Part shown: positions 45,767 to 53,805 of the stretch, piece by piece
How the letters are laid out: the number at the start of each line of letters is the position of its first letter
Position numbering within the stretch: position 1 is the stretch's first letter
Source of the DNA: an uncultured Clostridia bacterium
Lineage (GTDB): Bacteria > Bacillota > Clostridia > Christensenellales > UBA1242
Reading direction: 5' to 3'
Assembly (NCBI GenBank): GCA_944376845.1
Contig: CALWDZ010000008.1
Coordinates: 1 to 62,210, forward strand
DNA: 62,210 nt
Translations under genes and position numbers: made by a program
Notes under the pieces: generated by a model
What the model was told of the DNA's origin: nothing
Databases searched by the model: none
Seen by the model: only the letters and a program-made list of their open reading frames with translations

Positions 45767-45791
45767 CAAAATTTATACAATATGTTATGAT
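45763..45791 (+). promoter_or_regulatory. SigA-type promoter of the 45812 gene
   Basis: TTGACA at 45763-45768, 17 bases, TATGAT at 45786-45791, then AAGGAGG and ATG at 45812. Confidence 0.82.
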
Positions 45792-45811
45792 TAATCGTAC
45801 AAGGAGGAAAT

Positions 45812-46351
45812 ATGAGTATATTAGATTTGTTTAGGTTACCAAAAGACCCAACAAGTGAGGCACATTTGACTAGTAAACTTTACATAGCAAAACTTTATAG
45901 TGCTACACATTTTGGCGGTGATTATGATTATGATACACCTATGCAAGCAAATTTGACATCTAATCACTATGTTTTATTGATTAAATTTCATGACAAGTAT
46001 TATGTTGTACCTGTAAATGAAAATGAAAAAGCAATAGAGGTTGCTGACATCAATGATGTTAAAAAACCACATGAACTTTTGGTACAACCAGATTCAGAAA
46101 GACGTTTTAAACCATTTGCATACTATGCACCAACCGCAGAAATCGGTTATGTAACGCCAGATGAATTAAGAAAATTAGCAAAATTTATTCATTATTATTT
46201 CATTAAAGGTGATGACCATGCTCATAGGAGAGATCTTGATGTTTATTACAAGTTTCTTAAAAATATGGAACTCACTGATGATGAAAAATCTAGACTTTTG
46301 TCATTAAAAGATTTTGCTGAACAAACTAGTCAAAATGAATTAAGCAAGTAA
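45812..46351 (+). CDS. Hypothetical soluble protein
   Basis: This 179-residue protein has no signal peptide or membrane span. It begins MSILDLFRLPKDPTSEAHL, has a beta-rich middle (NHYVLLIKFHDKYYVVPVNENEKAIEV) and a helical C-terminus. A strong promoter and Shine-Dalgarno suggest good expression. It is monocistronic, with a terminator whose stem overlaps the stop codon. I do not recognise the family. Confidence 0.65.
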   Translation: MSILDLFRLPKDPTSEAHLTSKLYIAKLYSATHFGGDYDYDTPMQANLTSNHYVLLIKFHDKYYVVPVNENEKAIEVADINDVKKPHELLVQPDSERRFKPFAYYAPTAEIGYVTPDELRKLAKFIHYYFIKGDDHAHRRDLDVYYKFLKNMELTDDEKSRLLSLKDFAEQTSQNELSK

Positions 46352-46369
46352 TAATTACTTGCTTTTTTT
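46344..46369 (+). terminator. Rho-independent terminator overlapping the stop codon
   Basis: GCAAGTAA pairs with TTACTTGC and is followed by seven T residues. Confidence 0.88.
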
Positions 46370-46387
46370 ATTTATATTTTGTATCAT
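46359..46387 (+). promoter_or_regulatory. Possible leaderless promoter of the AlkD-like gene
   Basis: TTGCTT (46359-46364, in the terminator arm), 17 bases, TATCAT (46382-46387), six bases, ATG at 46394. The -35 is weak; the -10 and its spacing fit the leaderless pattern. Confidence 0.5.
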
Positions 46388-46393
46388 AAATAT

Positions 46394-47080
46394 ATGAATA
46401 TTATTCAAACTGAGATACAAAATTTTAAAGATGAGCATTATGCCAAATTTTCATCAAGTATTGTACCAGGTAAAACTGATATATTTTTGCGTGTTCCAGT
46501 TGCAAAAAAAATAGCAAAAAAATATGCGCTCACAAGTTATGGGGCGCAGTTTTTATATAATATTCCGCATAAAAACACAGATGAAAATATAGTGCATGGA
46601 CTTATGATCGGGTATTTAAAAGATGTGGACAAAGTAATTGATTTAATTGAAGAATTTTTGCCATTTATTGATAATTGGGTCACTTGTGATGTTACTTGCG
46701 CAAATTTAAAAATTGTTAAAAAATACCCTAATTTATTTGAAAAATGCGTAAAAAAATGGTTAAAAAGTGAAAATTCCTTTACCAAACGTTTTGCAATAGT
46801 AATATTACTTGATTATTTTTTGGATGATAATTTTAATATTAACCATTTTAATTTAGTGAATTTTTGTAGCGAAAATTATTATGTTAAAATGGCTCAAAGT
46901 TGGTATTTTTCTGTTGCACTAGTAAAACAATACGATGTCACATTGCCACTTTTTGAAAATAAATTGATAAAAAATAACTTTGTTCATAACAAAGCAATTC
47001 AAAAGGCTTGTGAAAGTTTTAGGATATCGTCGGATAAAAAACAATATTTAAAAAAATTAAGATGTAATATTTGTTTGTAA
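46394..47080 (+). CDS. DNA alkylation repair protein (AlkD-like, HEAT repeats)
   Basis: The 228-residue all-alpha protein has the AlkD-family pattern: LRVPVAKKIAKKY, HGLMIGYL, the central IDNWVTCDVTCANLK (the WxxCD-type motif), SxxxFTKRFAIVILLDYF and KMAQSWYFSVALVKQY. AlkD proteins remove alkylated bases using HEAT repeats. I start at ATG 46394; the TTG at 46379 lacks support. No Shine-Dalgarno is present. Confidence 0.85.
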   Translation: MNIIQTEIQNFKDEHYAKFSSSIVPGKTDIFLRVPVAKKIAKKYALTSYGAQFLYNIPHKNTDENIVHGLMIGYLKDVDKVIDLIEEFLPFIDNWVTCDVTCANLKIVKKYPNLFEKCVKKWLKSENSFTKRFAIVILLDYFLDDNFNINHFNLVNFCSENYYVKMAQSWYFSVALVKQYDVTLPLFENKLIKNNFVHNKAIQKACESFRISSDKKQYLKKLRCNICL

Positions 47081-47122
47081 TAATTTAAAATATCTAGTAA
47101 AATATTAACATATGGAGGAGTA

Positions 47123-48004
47123 ATGAAAAAGTCATATCTTTTTATGGTATTGTTTGTTTTTGCTGTGGTGTTTATGACTGGCTGTGGAGATACGCAATTA
47201 CCTGTGACTCAATCAACAACAAGTGCAGTTTATCAATTTTATACAGATGAACTTTTAACGGTGCAGGATGAAACCTTGACCGAGATTTCACAAACATCTT
47301 TCTCAGATGCGAGTGACCAAGGTAGAATAAATACAATTGTAAATAATATAGATGTTTTAAGTCGAGAAGAATGTGTGGTATTAGCAAGCATTCAATGTTT
47401 TGATTTGGTGTCAGAAAACAATAAAGAAATTATTGTTGATACCATAGAGGGTGCTTTGCACGTAAGTGGTATAAGTGGTATTGGTAATTCATTTACTTGT
47501 ACACTTATTGATGAAAATGCTACAACTTTGGCTACGTACACATTGACTATCTCTAAAAATAATAATACTTATACTCTTAATTATACCAAAATGGTAAATG
47601 GGCAATCTCAACCTTGTGTTGCAATTGTAACATATGATAGGTCAACAAGTTACCTTAGACTTGATATAAGCTCTAGGTCAGATTTGGATCAAAATGTCCA
47701 GATAACGAAAACTTTTTATTCGCTTGTAAATAGTCAAAAGGCTTTGCAAGTTGAAATGTCTATAAATGGCTTTAATTATGGTGCAAGATACTATAGAACA
47801 GCACAAGATTGCAAACTTAAACTTTCAAGGAAAACAAGTATGGGTCAAAACATAACCATTGATGAACTTACAATAGATGACTTTTGCAGGACAGGAAATG
47901 ACACTTGTGGATATGTCATCAGTGGTGAACCATTTGATGGGGCTGATGTTTCCGATACGCCACAAAACACATACAGTTATTTTGGTAATTTAAGCGAGTG
48001 GTAA
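47123..48004 (+). CDS. Hypothetical lipoprotein
   Basis: The 293-residue precursor has a signal peptide ending VFMTGC (Cys near residue 21), so it is a membrane-attached lipoprotein. The rest is Thr/Ser/Gln-rich and mostly beta (SFTCTLIDENATTLATYTLTISKNNNTYTLNY). A GGAGGAG Shine-Dalgarno precedes the ATG, and helD starts 1 base after the stop. Family and function are unknown. Confidence 0.7.
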   Translation: MKKSYLFMVLFVFAVVFMTGCGDTQLPVTQSTTSAVYQFYTDELLTVQDETLTEISQTSFSDASDQGRINTIVNNIDVLSREECVVLASIQCFDLVSENNKEIIVDTIEGALHVSGISGIGNSFTCTLIDENATTLATYTLTISKNNNTYTLNYTKMVNGQSQPCVAIVTYDRSTSYLRLDISSRSDLDQNVQITKTFYSLVNSQKALQVEMSINGFNYGARYYRTAQDCKLKLSRKTSMGQNITIDELTIDDFCRTGNDTCGYVISGEPFDGADVSDTPQNTYSYFGNLSEW

Positions 48005-48005
48005 T

Positions 48006-50033
48006 ATGGACAAAATTGAATATGATAAGGAATTTGAATATTTAAATAAAATAACATCAATTTTAGATAAAAAAGTAGTAGAGACGCAAAAAAAAATAAG
48101 TGACTTAAGTGCGGAGTTTGAAAAATTAAAAAGTTATTACTCCGATCAATATTATTTTCTTGATGATGAAGAAATAGTTTCTGGCGGTGACGAAATGGAT
48201 AAAGAAGAGTCACTGATAAATGAAGAAACTCGACAACTTTATAAGTTTAAAAGACAGCGTCTATCGCCATATTTTGGTAAGATAGACTTTTTATCTAGTG
48301 GTAAAAAAAATAGTTATTATATTGGAATTTTTAATTTGGTAGATGGCGGACAAATTCCGCTAGTGTGTGACTGGCGTGCACCAGTTTCATCAATGTATTA
48401 TGATTATGAAATAGGCAAGGCTAGTTACATCGCTCCAAAAGGCGTGATAGAAGGAGAGATAACCAATAAACGACAGTTTAAAATCAAAGATGCTAACCTA
48501 CAGTATTGTTTTGATAGTAGTTTAACTATAAATGATGATATTTTGCAAAACGAACTTTCAAAAAATGCATCTGACAAAATGAAAAATATCATTACTACCA
48601 TTCAGCGTGAACAAAATAAACTGATACGGGATGATGAAAATGTTCTATTTGTGCAAGGTGTTGCGGGAAGCGGAAAAACATCAATAGCACTTCATAAAGT
48701 TGCTTATCTTCTATATAGTTTAAGAGATAAAATCGCATCTAGTGATATACTTATCTTGTCACCAAATTATGTTTTTAGCGACTATATTTCACAAGTTTTA
48801 CCATCGCTTGGGGAAGAAAATATACAAAATCTGACTTTTGTTGAACTTGCAAAAGAAGAACTATCAGGCTTAACCAATCAGTTTGATTCAAGAGAAAATA
48901 TGCTTGATGAGATTACAGATGATGCAGATCGTTTGAATGAAGTGGCATACAAAAATTGTATAGAATTTGCCGAAAGTTTAAAAAAATACTTAAAAACTTA
49001 TATGAATTTAAATTTTAAACCAAAAGATCTGACTTTTGGTGATATAAAAATAAAAGCGGAGGAACTAGAAGAACTATACAATAAAAAGTATATTCAAAAA
49101 ACTCCCGCAGTTAGAATAAATTGGATAGCAGATTATATAATTGACAAATTAAACATTGAACAAAATATTGATGAGGTTGCGGAAAGAGTCAAACGATTAC
49201 TTTACACAATGTTTGATAAAATTTCTCTTATTGATATTTATAGTGATTTTTTGGATAAAATAGGCTTAAAATTCGAATATTCTTGCAAAAATTTATTAAA
49301 ATTTGAAGATATTGCACCAATTTTATTTATCAAGCACTATATGCTTGGTTTAAAAAAGCGTAATGTAAAATATTTAGCTATTGATGAATATCAAGATTAT
49401 TCCATATTGTTATTTGAAATTTTTAATGAAATATTTGATTGCCCAAAATGTATTTTGGGAGATATAAATCAATGTATTGAAAAGATAATGACGACTGATG
49501 ATGAAAATCAGTATGCAAAAATAATTGGAGCAAAACAAATTTTTGGTCTTGAAAAGACATATAGAAGTACATATGAAATTACAAATTTTTGTAATAGCAT
49601 TAAAGATGTACATAGTGACCCAGTTCATAGGCATGGTAAAAAGGTTGCTATAAAATTGAGCGAAAATATTGAAAATGAAGCAAAAATCATTGAAAAAATA
49701 GTGAAAAGTGCTAAAAATTATGATACAATAGCAATAATTTGTAAAACAACACAGGAAGCACAGCGTTATTATGAATATCTAGGAGATTTAGCCGATTTAT
49801 GCCTAATGAACCAAAATATGCCACTAACCAAACTTATGATTATGCCAGTTTCTATGTGTAAAGGGCTTGAGTTTGATATGGTCATAGTTCCAAATGCCAC
49901 AAAGGAAAACTATAAAACATTTTTAGATAGAAATTTTCTTTACACATCATGCACGCGTGCTCTTCATGAACTTGTGATTACAACAAATTCAAATGTAACA
50001 ACATTTATTAAAGGAGAATATTATGAAAGATGA
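48006..50033 (+). CDS. helD: HelD-like UvrD-family ATPase (RNA polymerase-associated)
   Basis: The 675-residue SF1 protein has an N-terminal coiled coil (~1-75), the HelD signature PLVCDWRAPVSSMYYDYEIGKASY, Walker A VQGVAGSGKTSIALHKVAYLLY near residues 215-235, IDEYQDYS as Walker B, and VSMCKGLEFDMVIVPN near the C-terminus. HelD binds RNA polymerase and recycles stalled enzyme. It follows the lipoprotein gene by 1 base and overlaps asnS by 11 bases. Confidence 0.93.
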   Translation: MDKIEYDKEFEYLNKITSILDKKVVETQKKISDLSAEFEKLKSYYSDQYYFLDDEEIVSGGDEMDKEESLINEETRQLYKFKRQRLSPYFGKIDFLSSGKKNSYYIGIFNLVDGGQIPLVCDWRAPVSSMYYDYEIGKASYIAPKGVIEGEITNKRQFKIKDANLQYCFDSSLTINDDILQNELSKNASDKMKNIITTIQREQNKLIRDDENVLFVQGVAGSGKTSIALHKVAYLLYSLRDKIASSDILILSPNYVFSDYISQVLPSLGEENIQNLTFVELAKEELSGLTNQFDSRENMLDEITDDADRLNEVAYKNCIEFAESLKKYLKTYMNLNFKPKDLTFGDIKIKAEELEELYNKKYIQKTPAVRINWIADYIIDKLNIEQNIDEVAERVKRLLYTMFDKISLIDIYSDFLDKIGLKFEYSCKNLLKFEDIAPILFIKHYMLGLKKRNVKYLAIDEYQDYSILLFEIFNEIFDCPKCILGDINQCIEKIMTTDDENQYAKIIGAKQIFGLEKTYRSTYEITNFCNSIKDVHSDPVHRHGKKVAIKLSENIENEAKIIEKIVKSAKNYDTIAIICKTTQEAQRYYEYLGDLADLCLMNQNMPLTKLMIMPVSMCKGLEFDMVIVPNATKENYKTFLDRNFLYTSCTRALHELVITTNSNVTTFIKGEYYER

Positions 50034-51408
50034 AATAAAATCTATATATAAAGACATTGAACAATATGACCACAAGGTTGTAAAAATAGGTGGATGGGTA
50101 AAAAGTGTAAGAGCAAGCAAAGATTTTGCTTTTTTAGATTTTAGTGACGGCACTTGTTTTAAGTCAGCACAAGTTATACTTAAAAACACCCTTGAAAATT
50201 ATGATGTGGTTTCAAAGTTGAATACTGGTTCAACTGTTATTGTCGAAGGTGAAGTGCATTTAACTCCAGAGAACAAACAACCTTTTGAGATTGTTGCAAC
50301 CAAAGTTGATGTATTTTGTGCAACTGATAGTACTTATCCATTACAGAAAAAGCGCCATAGCGTTGAATTTTTGAGAGAGATTGCATATCTTAGACCAAGA
50401 ACAAATCTATTTGGTGCTGTTTTTAGAATTAGAAGTGTGGCTGCAATGGCTGTGCACACATATTTTCAAGAACACGGCTATGTTTATGTAAACACTCCAC
50501 TTTTAACTACTGCCGATTGTGAAGGTAGTGACCAAATGTTTAAAGTTACCACACTAGATTTAAATAATTTGCCTAAAACCGCCGATGGCAAAGTGGATAT
50601 GACAAAAGACCTTTTCGGGAAAACTGCTTTTATAACTGGAAGTGGACAACTTCATGGTGAAGCGTTTGCACTTGCCTTTAACAAGATATATACATTTGGA
50701 CCTACTTTTAGGACTGAAAATAGCAACACCAAAACGCACGCTAATGAATTTTGGATGATTGAACCAGAAATTGCATTTTGTGACCTTGATGAACTTATGG
50801 ACATTGAAGAGGATATGCTAAAAAGTGTTGTGCAATATGTTATGTCAAAATGTCCTGACGAACTTGAATTTTTGGATAAATTTGTGGCAAATGGGCTTTT
50901 AGATAAGTTAAATGCATTGGTTTCTAGTCATTTTACTCGTATTGACCATAAAGATGTAATTGATTTACTCAAAAAATCTGGTAAAAAATGGGAATTTGAA
51001 CCAACCTACGAATCTGACATTGCAAAAGAACACGAAAAGTATATTACAGAGTATTTTAATGGTCCCGTTTTTATAAAAAATTGGCCTAAAGATATAAAAG
51101 CATATTATATGAAAGTTAATTCCGACAATCGCACAGTTGCTGCAGTTGACCTTGTAGTTCCGCTTGCAGGTGAACTTATGGGCGGAAGCCAAAGGGAAGA
51201 TGATTACGATGTTTTGCTTGGGCGTTGCAAGCAACTCGGAGTTGATGTTTCAAGTATTGATTGGTACTTAAATCTTAGGAAATTTGGTTCTTGTGTACAC
51301 TCTGGTTTTGGTATGGGTTTTGAGCGTTTGGTTATGTATCTAACTGGTGTGGACAATATAAGAGATGTTATACCTTTTGCTAGGACTCCTCTCAACTGTC
51401 AATACTAA
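50023..51408 (+). CDS. asnS: Asparaginyl-tRNA synthetase
   Basis: The 461-residue class II synthetase charges tRNA-Asn. It has an N-terminal OB-fold anticodon domain (VKIGGWVKSVRASKDFAFLDFSDGT), motif 2 in FRTENSNTKTHANEFWMIEPE, TGSGQLHGE and motif 3 in GFGMGFERLVMYLTGVDNIRDVIPFART. Full length. AAAGGAG lies in the end of helD. No T-box leader is possible because the gene overlaps helD. Confidence 0.98.
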   Translation: MKDEIKSIYKDIEQYDHKVVKIGGWVKSVRASKDFAFLDFSDGTCFKSAQVILKNTLENYDVVSKLNTGSTVIVEGEVHLTPENKQPFEIVATKVDVFCATDSTYPLQKKRHSVEFLREIAYLRPRTNLFGAVFRIRSVAAMAVHTYFQEHGYVYVNTPLLTTADCEGSDQMFKVTTLDLNNLPKTADGKVDMTKDLFGKTAFITGSGQLHGEAFALAFNKIYTFGPTFRTENSNTKTHANEFWMIEPEIAFCDLDELMDIEEDMLKSVVQYVMSKCPDELEFLDKFVANGLLDKLNALVSSHFTRIDHKDVIDLLKKSGKKWEFEPTYESDIAKEHEKYITEYFNGPVFIKNWPKDIKAYYMKVNSDNRTVAAVDLVVPLAGELMGGSQREDDYDVLLGRCKQLGVDVSSIDWYLNLRKFGSCVHSGFGMGFERLVMYLTGVDNIRDVIPFARTPLNCQY

Positions 51409-51533
51409 AAACACAAAAATAGCACCCACTAACTTTGTTACTGCCAAGCGTGTCCGCACAGTCATTTAGGTAAACTAAACTCCTGCGCGGACGCACTTGG
51501 CGAGCCTCGTTATTGGGGCTATTTTTGTGTTTT
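51408..51533 (-). repeat. Structured foldback element C
   Basis: The outer arms are 51408-51423 and 51518-51533 (16 of 16 paired), the inner arms 51443-51457 and 51487-51501 (13 of 15). The core is 51458-51486 and reads on the minus strand GCAGGAGTTTAGTTT then CTAAATGACTGT. The internal loops carry AACGAGGCTCG and AGTAACAAAGT in the same places as element B. It starts at the asnS stop codon. Confidence 0.85.
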
Positions 51534-51559
51534 GAATGCATTTTGTTAAGTATATTATG

Positions 51560-51720
51560 ATTTTTATCTCGTCTACGCTGCACAATTTTGCGTTTTTAAT
51601 TTGCAGAGTATTTTATTTATATGCCTCAAGCCGAGCCTAGCCCTCGCGGTTATTTTTGCGTTTTAAAACCTTGACACTGTAAGCCTAGTCTACGCCGCAC
51701 AATTTTAAGTTTTAAATATT
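51560..51720 (+). repeat. Decayed half-copies of the structured element
   Basis: Three fragments (51567-51597, 51630-51665 and 51682-51714) carry variants of GCCTAGTCTACGCCGCACAATTTT followed by a TTTT run, related to the outer and internal-loop part of elements B to D. No gene is present between 51409 and 51877. Confidence 0.5.
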
Positions 51721-51797
51721 ATTTTTTCATTTTTGTAATAAGGTAATAAATTTAAAAAAAACAAAAAAATGCATAAAAAATAGTGAAAAATTATAAA

Positions 51798-51823
51798 AAA
51801 TGCCATTTTTTATGGCATTTTTT
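51798..51823. terminator. Bidirectional hairpin ending the Ig-like surface protein gene
   Basis: AAATGCCAT pairs with ATGGCATTT around a T-rich loop, with A residues on the left and T residues on the right. Confidence 0.75.
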
Positions 51824-51829
51824 CATTTT

Positions 51830-51875
51830 TGAGACTCTTCCTCTCCGTCAAGGCGGGTAGTGGTCAGGGTGACAA
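51830..51875. repeat. Interspersed repeat, CACCCTGAC variant
   Basis: GAGACTCTTCCTCTCCGTCAAGGCG and GGTCAGGGTGACA match the variant seen at 29.9 kb and 53.6 kb. Confidence 0.6.
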
Positions 51876-51877
51876 TA

Positions 51878-53416
51878 TCACCAAATTTTTTCTCTGGCTT
51901 TGTTTGAGATTATTATTGACACAACACCTAAAATTATAATAGCACCAGTAATACTTAATAAATATATCCAAAAGACATAATTCTGTCCAATTCGCCTTGG
52001 TGTAACTTCTTGACTTGCAAGAGGATTTAGCTGATTTCCTTCCAGACTGTAAACTGAGACTAAATAGCTTTCTGCTCTAGTTGGTTGGAAGTTGAATGTA
52101 TATCCAACTTGTCTTCTCACAACTCCAATGATTGAATTGTCTTGGATACTTACAACCCAAATTATATCTTTGTTTTTAAAATAATTTTTTGCATCAATTG
52201 AAAATTCATAACCTGTTAGTCCAGTATAGTCATTTTCATATTGCTCTATATTTATTGTAAATGTATGGCTTTCTTCAACTTGTGCAGGGTTAATTGTTAT
52301 TGTAAATATTTCGGAATAATAATTTTCTGAGTTATATCTTACAACGGCGAAAACTTTATATTCACCAATAGAATATTCGGCTGAAAGAAAATCGTAGGCA
52401 GGAGCGGTTAGTTGAAAATCATATATACTGCTATCAGGAGATTTTAAAAACCAATCAACTGTATAAGTTTCTTGTACAGGGATACTTGCGGTAAATCGGA
52501 TTGGCTGACGATATTCACCATGCACAAATTCAAGTTCACCATTATGAGTAACTGTAACTGTGTAACTTTGCTCGGTGCCTATATGGAGCACTGCAGATGC
52601 CTGCAATATTGTCCCTGGAATTGTAACCGCAATAGTATAATCTCCTACGGCAATCATATCATTTGTGACTGTAAAGGTGTTTGTATTGCCAGTTTGCAAC
52701 TGGGAATTTAATGTCCATTCATATGTAAGTGGATTGTCTTGATCTAGCCAATCTTGATAATTTGGAGTTGCTGTAAAGGTGACTGGCTGGAACGTTTCAT
52801 ATAATTGATTTGAAACTGGCGGGTTTATTGTTAGTATATTTGGTGTGGCATATTCACAATTTAATGTTAGTTGTGCTGAAAGATTATAAACTTCACATGA
52901 AATTGATGTAATTGCTGATTTTATTGGAGTAATTCTTATGAAAATTCTTGCACCTTCGTAAAATTCTGAAAGTTCTGGGCTATAAACTATGTAATTTCCA
53001 TTATTTGTGATTTCACTATTACCAAATGTTACACGTGAACCATTGATGAAAATACCCTCTTTCTCATCTCTACCATTTCTTACATCTCTAAAAATTTGCA
53101 ATTTTTCATCGGGATTAAGTGCCTCATAAAGTGGTTGAGTGTTGACGGTTATTCCAATGTAAAATGTTCCATAAGGATTATTTGAGGTGGCATTTATAGC
53201 ACTATTTTCGTCAAAAGCGTGAAAATCGATGGAATACACATTGTTTTCATTTGGCAGTGGGTTAGAGTTCCCCATAGCATCATACAAAGCGATATCAATA
53301 CTTGATGCTGTGACATCACTAGGCAAATCTGCAAAAGCAACCGAGTTTGTGGTAGCAAAACCCAATGTGACAAAAAGCATTAATGCAAAAAATGCGAAAT
53401 ATAATGTTTTTTTCAT
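51878..53416 (-). CDS. Cell-surface protein with Ig-like domains and C-terminal membrane span
   Basis: From ATG 53416 (GGAGA upstream; the in-frame ATG at 53428 overlaps it) the product is 512 residues. A signal peptide (KKTLYFAFFALMLFVTLGFATTNSVAFA) is followed by beta-rich modules around 190-390 with PKD/Ig-like features (PVTFTATPNYQDW..TYEWTLN; YTVTVTHNGELEF), and a C-terminal span (YVFWIYLLSITGAIIILGVVSIIIS) with a basic tail. It should face the outside, anchored in the membrane. It is divergent from the giant adhesin and may work with it; that is inference. Confidence 0.8.
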   Translation of the reverse strand: MKKTLYFAFFALMLFVTLGFATTNSVAFADLPSDVTASSIDIALYDAMGNSNPLPNENNVYSIDFHAFDENSAINATSNNPYGTFYIGITVNTQPLYEALNPDEKLQIFRDVRNGRDEKEGIFINGSRVTFGNSEITNNGNYIVYSPELSEFYEGARIFIRITPIKSAITSISCEVYNLSAQLTLNCEYATPNILTINPPVSNQLYETFQPVTFTATPNYQDWLDQDNPLTYEWTLNSQLQTGNTNTFTVTNDMIAVGDYTIAVTIPGTILQASAVLHIGTEQSYTVTVTHNGELEFVHGEYRQPIRFTASIPVQETYTVDWFLKSPDSSIYDFQLTAPAYDFLSAEYSIGEYKVFAVVRYNSENYYSEIFTITINPAQVEESHTFTINIEQYENDYTGLTGYEFSIDAKNYFKNKDIIWVVSIQDNSIIGVVRRQVGYTFNFQPTRAESYLVSVYSLEGNQLNPLASQEVTPRRIGQNYVFWIYLLSITGAIIILGVVSIIISNKAREKIW

Positions 53417-53509
53417 AAAAATCTCCATGTATATTTAATTTACCACAAAAAACACAAAATTAAAAACATTTTTGTAAATATTATTTTTTTTGTGTGAGAT
53501 GTCACTATG

Positions 53510-53690
53510 CCCATGTCATTCTGAGGAGCGTAGCGACGTGAGAATCTCATTCCTTATAACACACTAGGAAGAGATGCTTCCTCTCCGTCAGGTAAGCAAA
53601 GGTCAGCATGACAAAAGGGTGTCTCGCTACGCTCGATAAGACACCCACTGCTTGTGTCATTCTGAGCCGAAGGCGAAGAATCTTATGGGC
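53510..53690. repeat. Block of GTCATTCTGAG-type repeats before the giant adhesin
   Basis: GTCATTCTGAGGAGCGTAGC, GGTCAGCATGACA, CTCGCTACGCTCG and GTCATTCTGAGCCGAAGGCG lie in series, in both orientations. No gene is present between 53417 and 53805. Confidence 0.8.
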
Positions 53691-53742
53691 AGTAGCAATA
53701 CATAAATCTTATAGCATATTTTGTCAAAATGGCGTTAAACAT

Positions 53743-53771
53743 TTGCCAACAATTAGTATAATAATTATAAT
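53743..53771 (+). promoter_or_regulatory. SigA-type promoter of the giant adhesin gene
   Basis: TTGCCA at 53743-53748, 17 bases, TATAAT at 53766-53771, then AAAGGA and ATG at 53806. The Shine-Dalgarno to ATG spacing is long. Confidence 0.75.
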
Positions 53772-53805
53772 ATAATTAAAACTAAGTAAAGGAAGTGTTT
53801 GAAGT

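Noticed and set aside
50000..50022. T-box riboswitch for asnS
   Set aside because: asnS overlaps helD, so there is no leader region.
42513..51533. Elements B and C as integron attC sites or insertion sequence ends
   Set aside because: No cassette genes, integrase or transposase lie nearby, and no integron-type core sites are visible at the ends.
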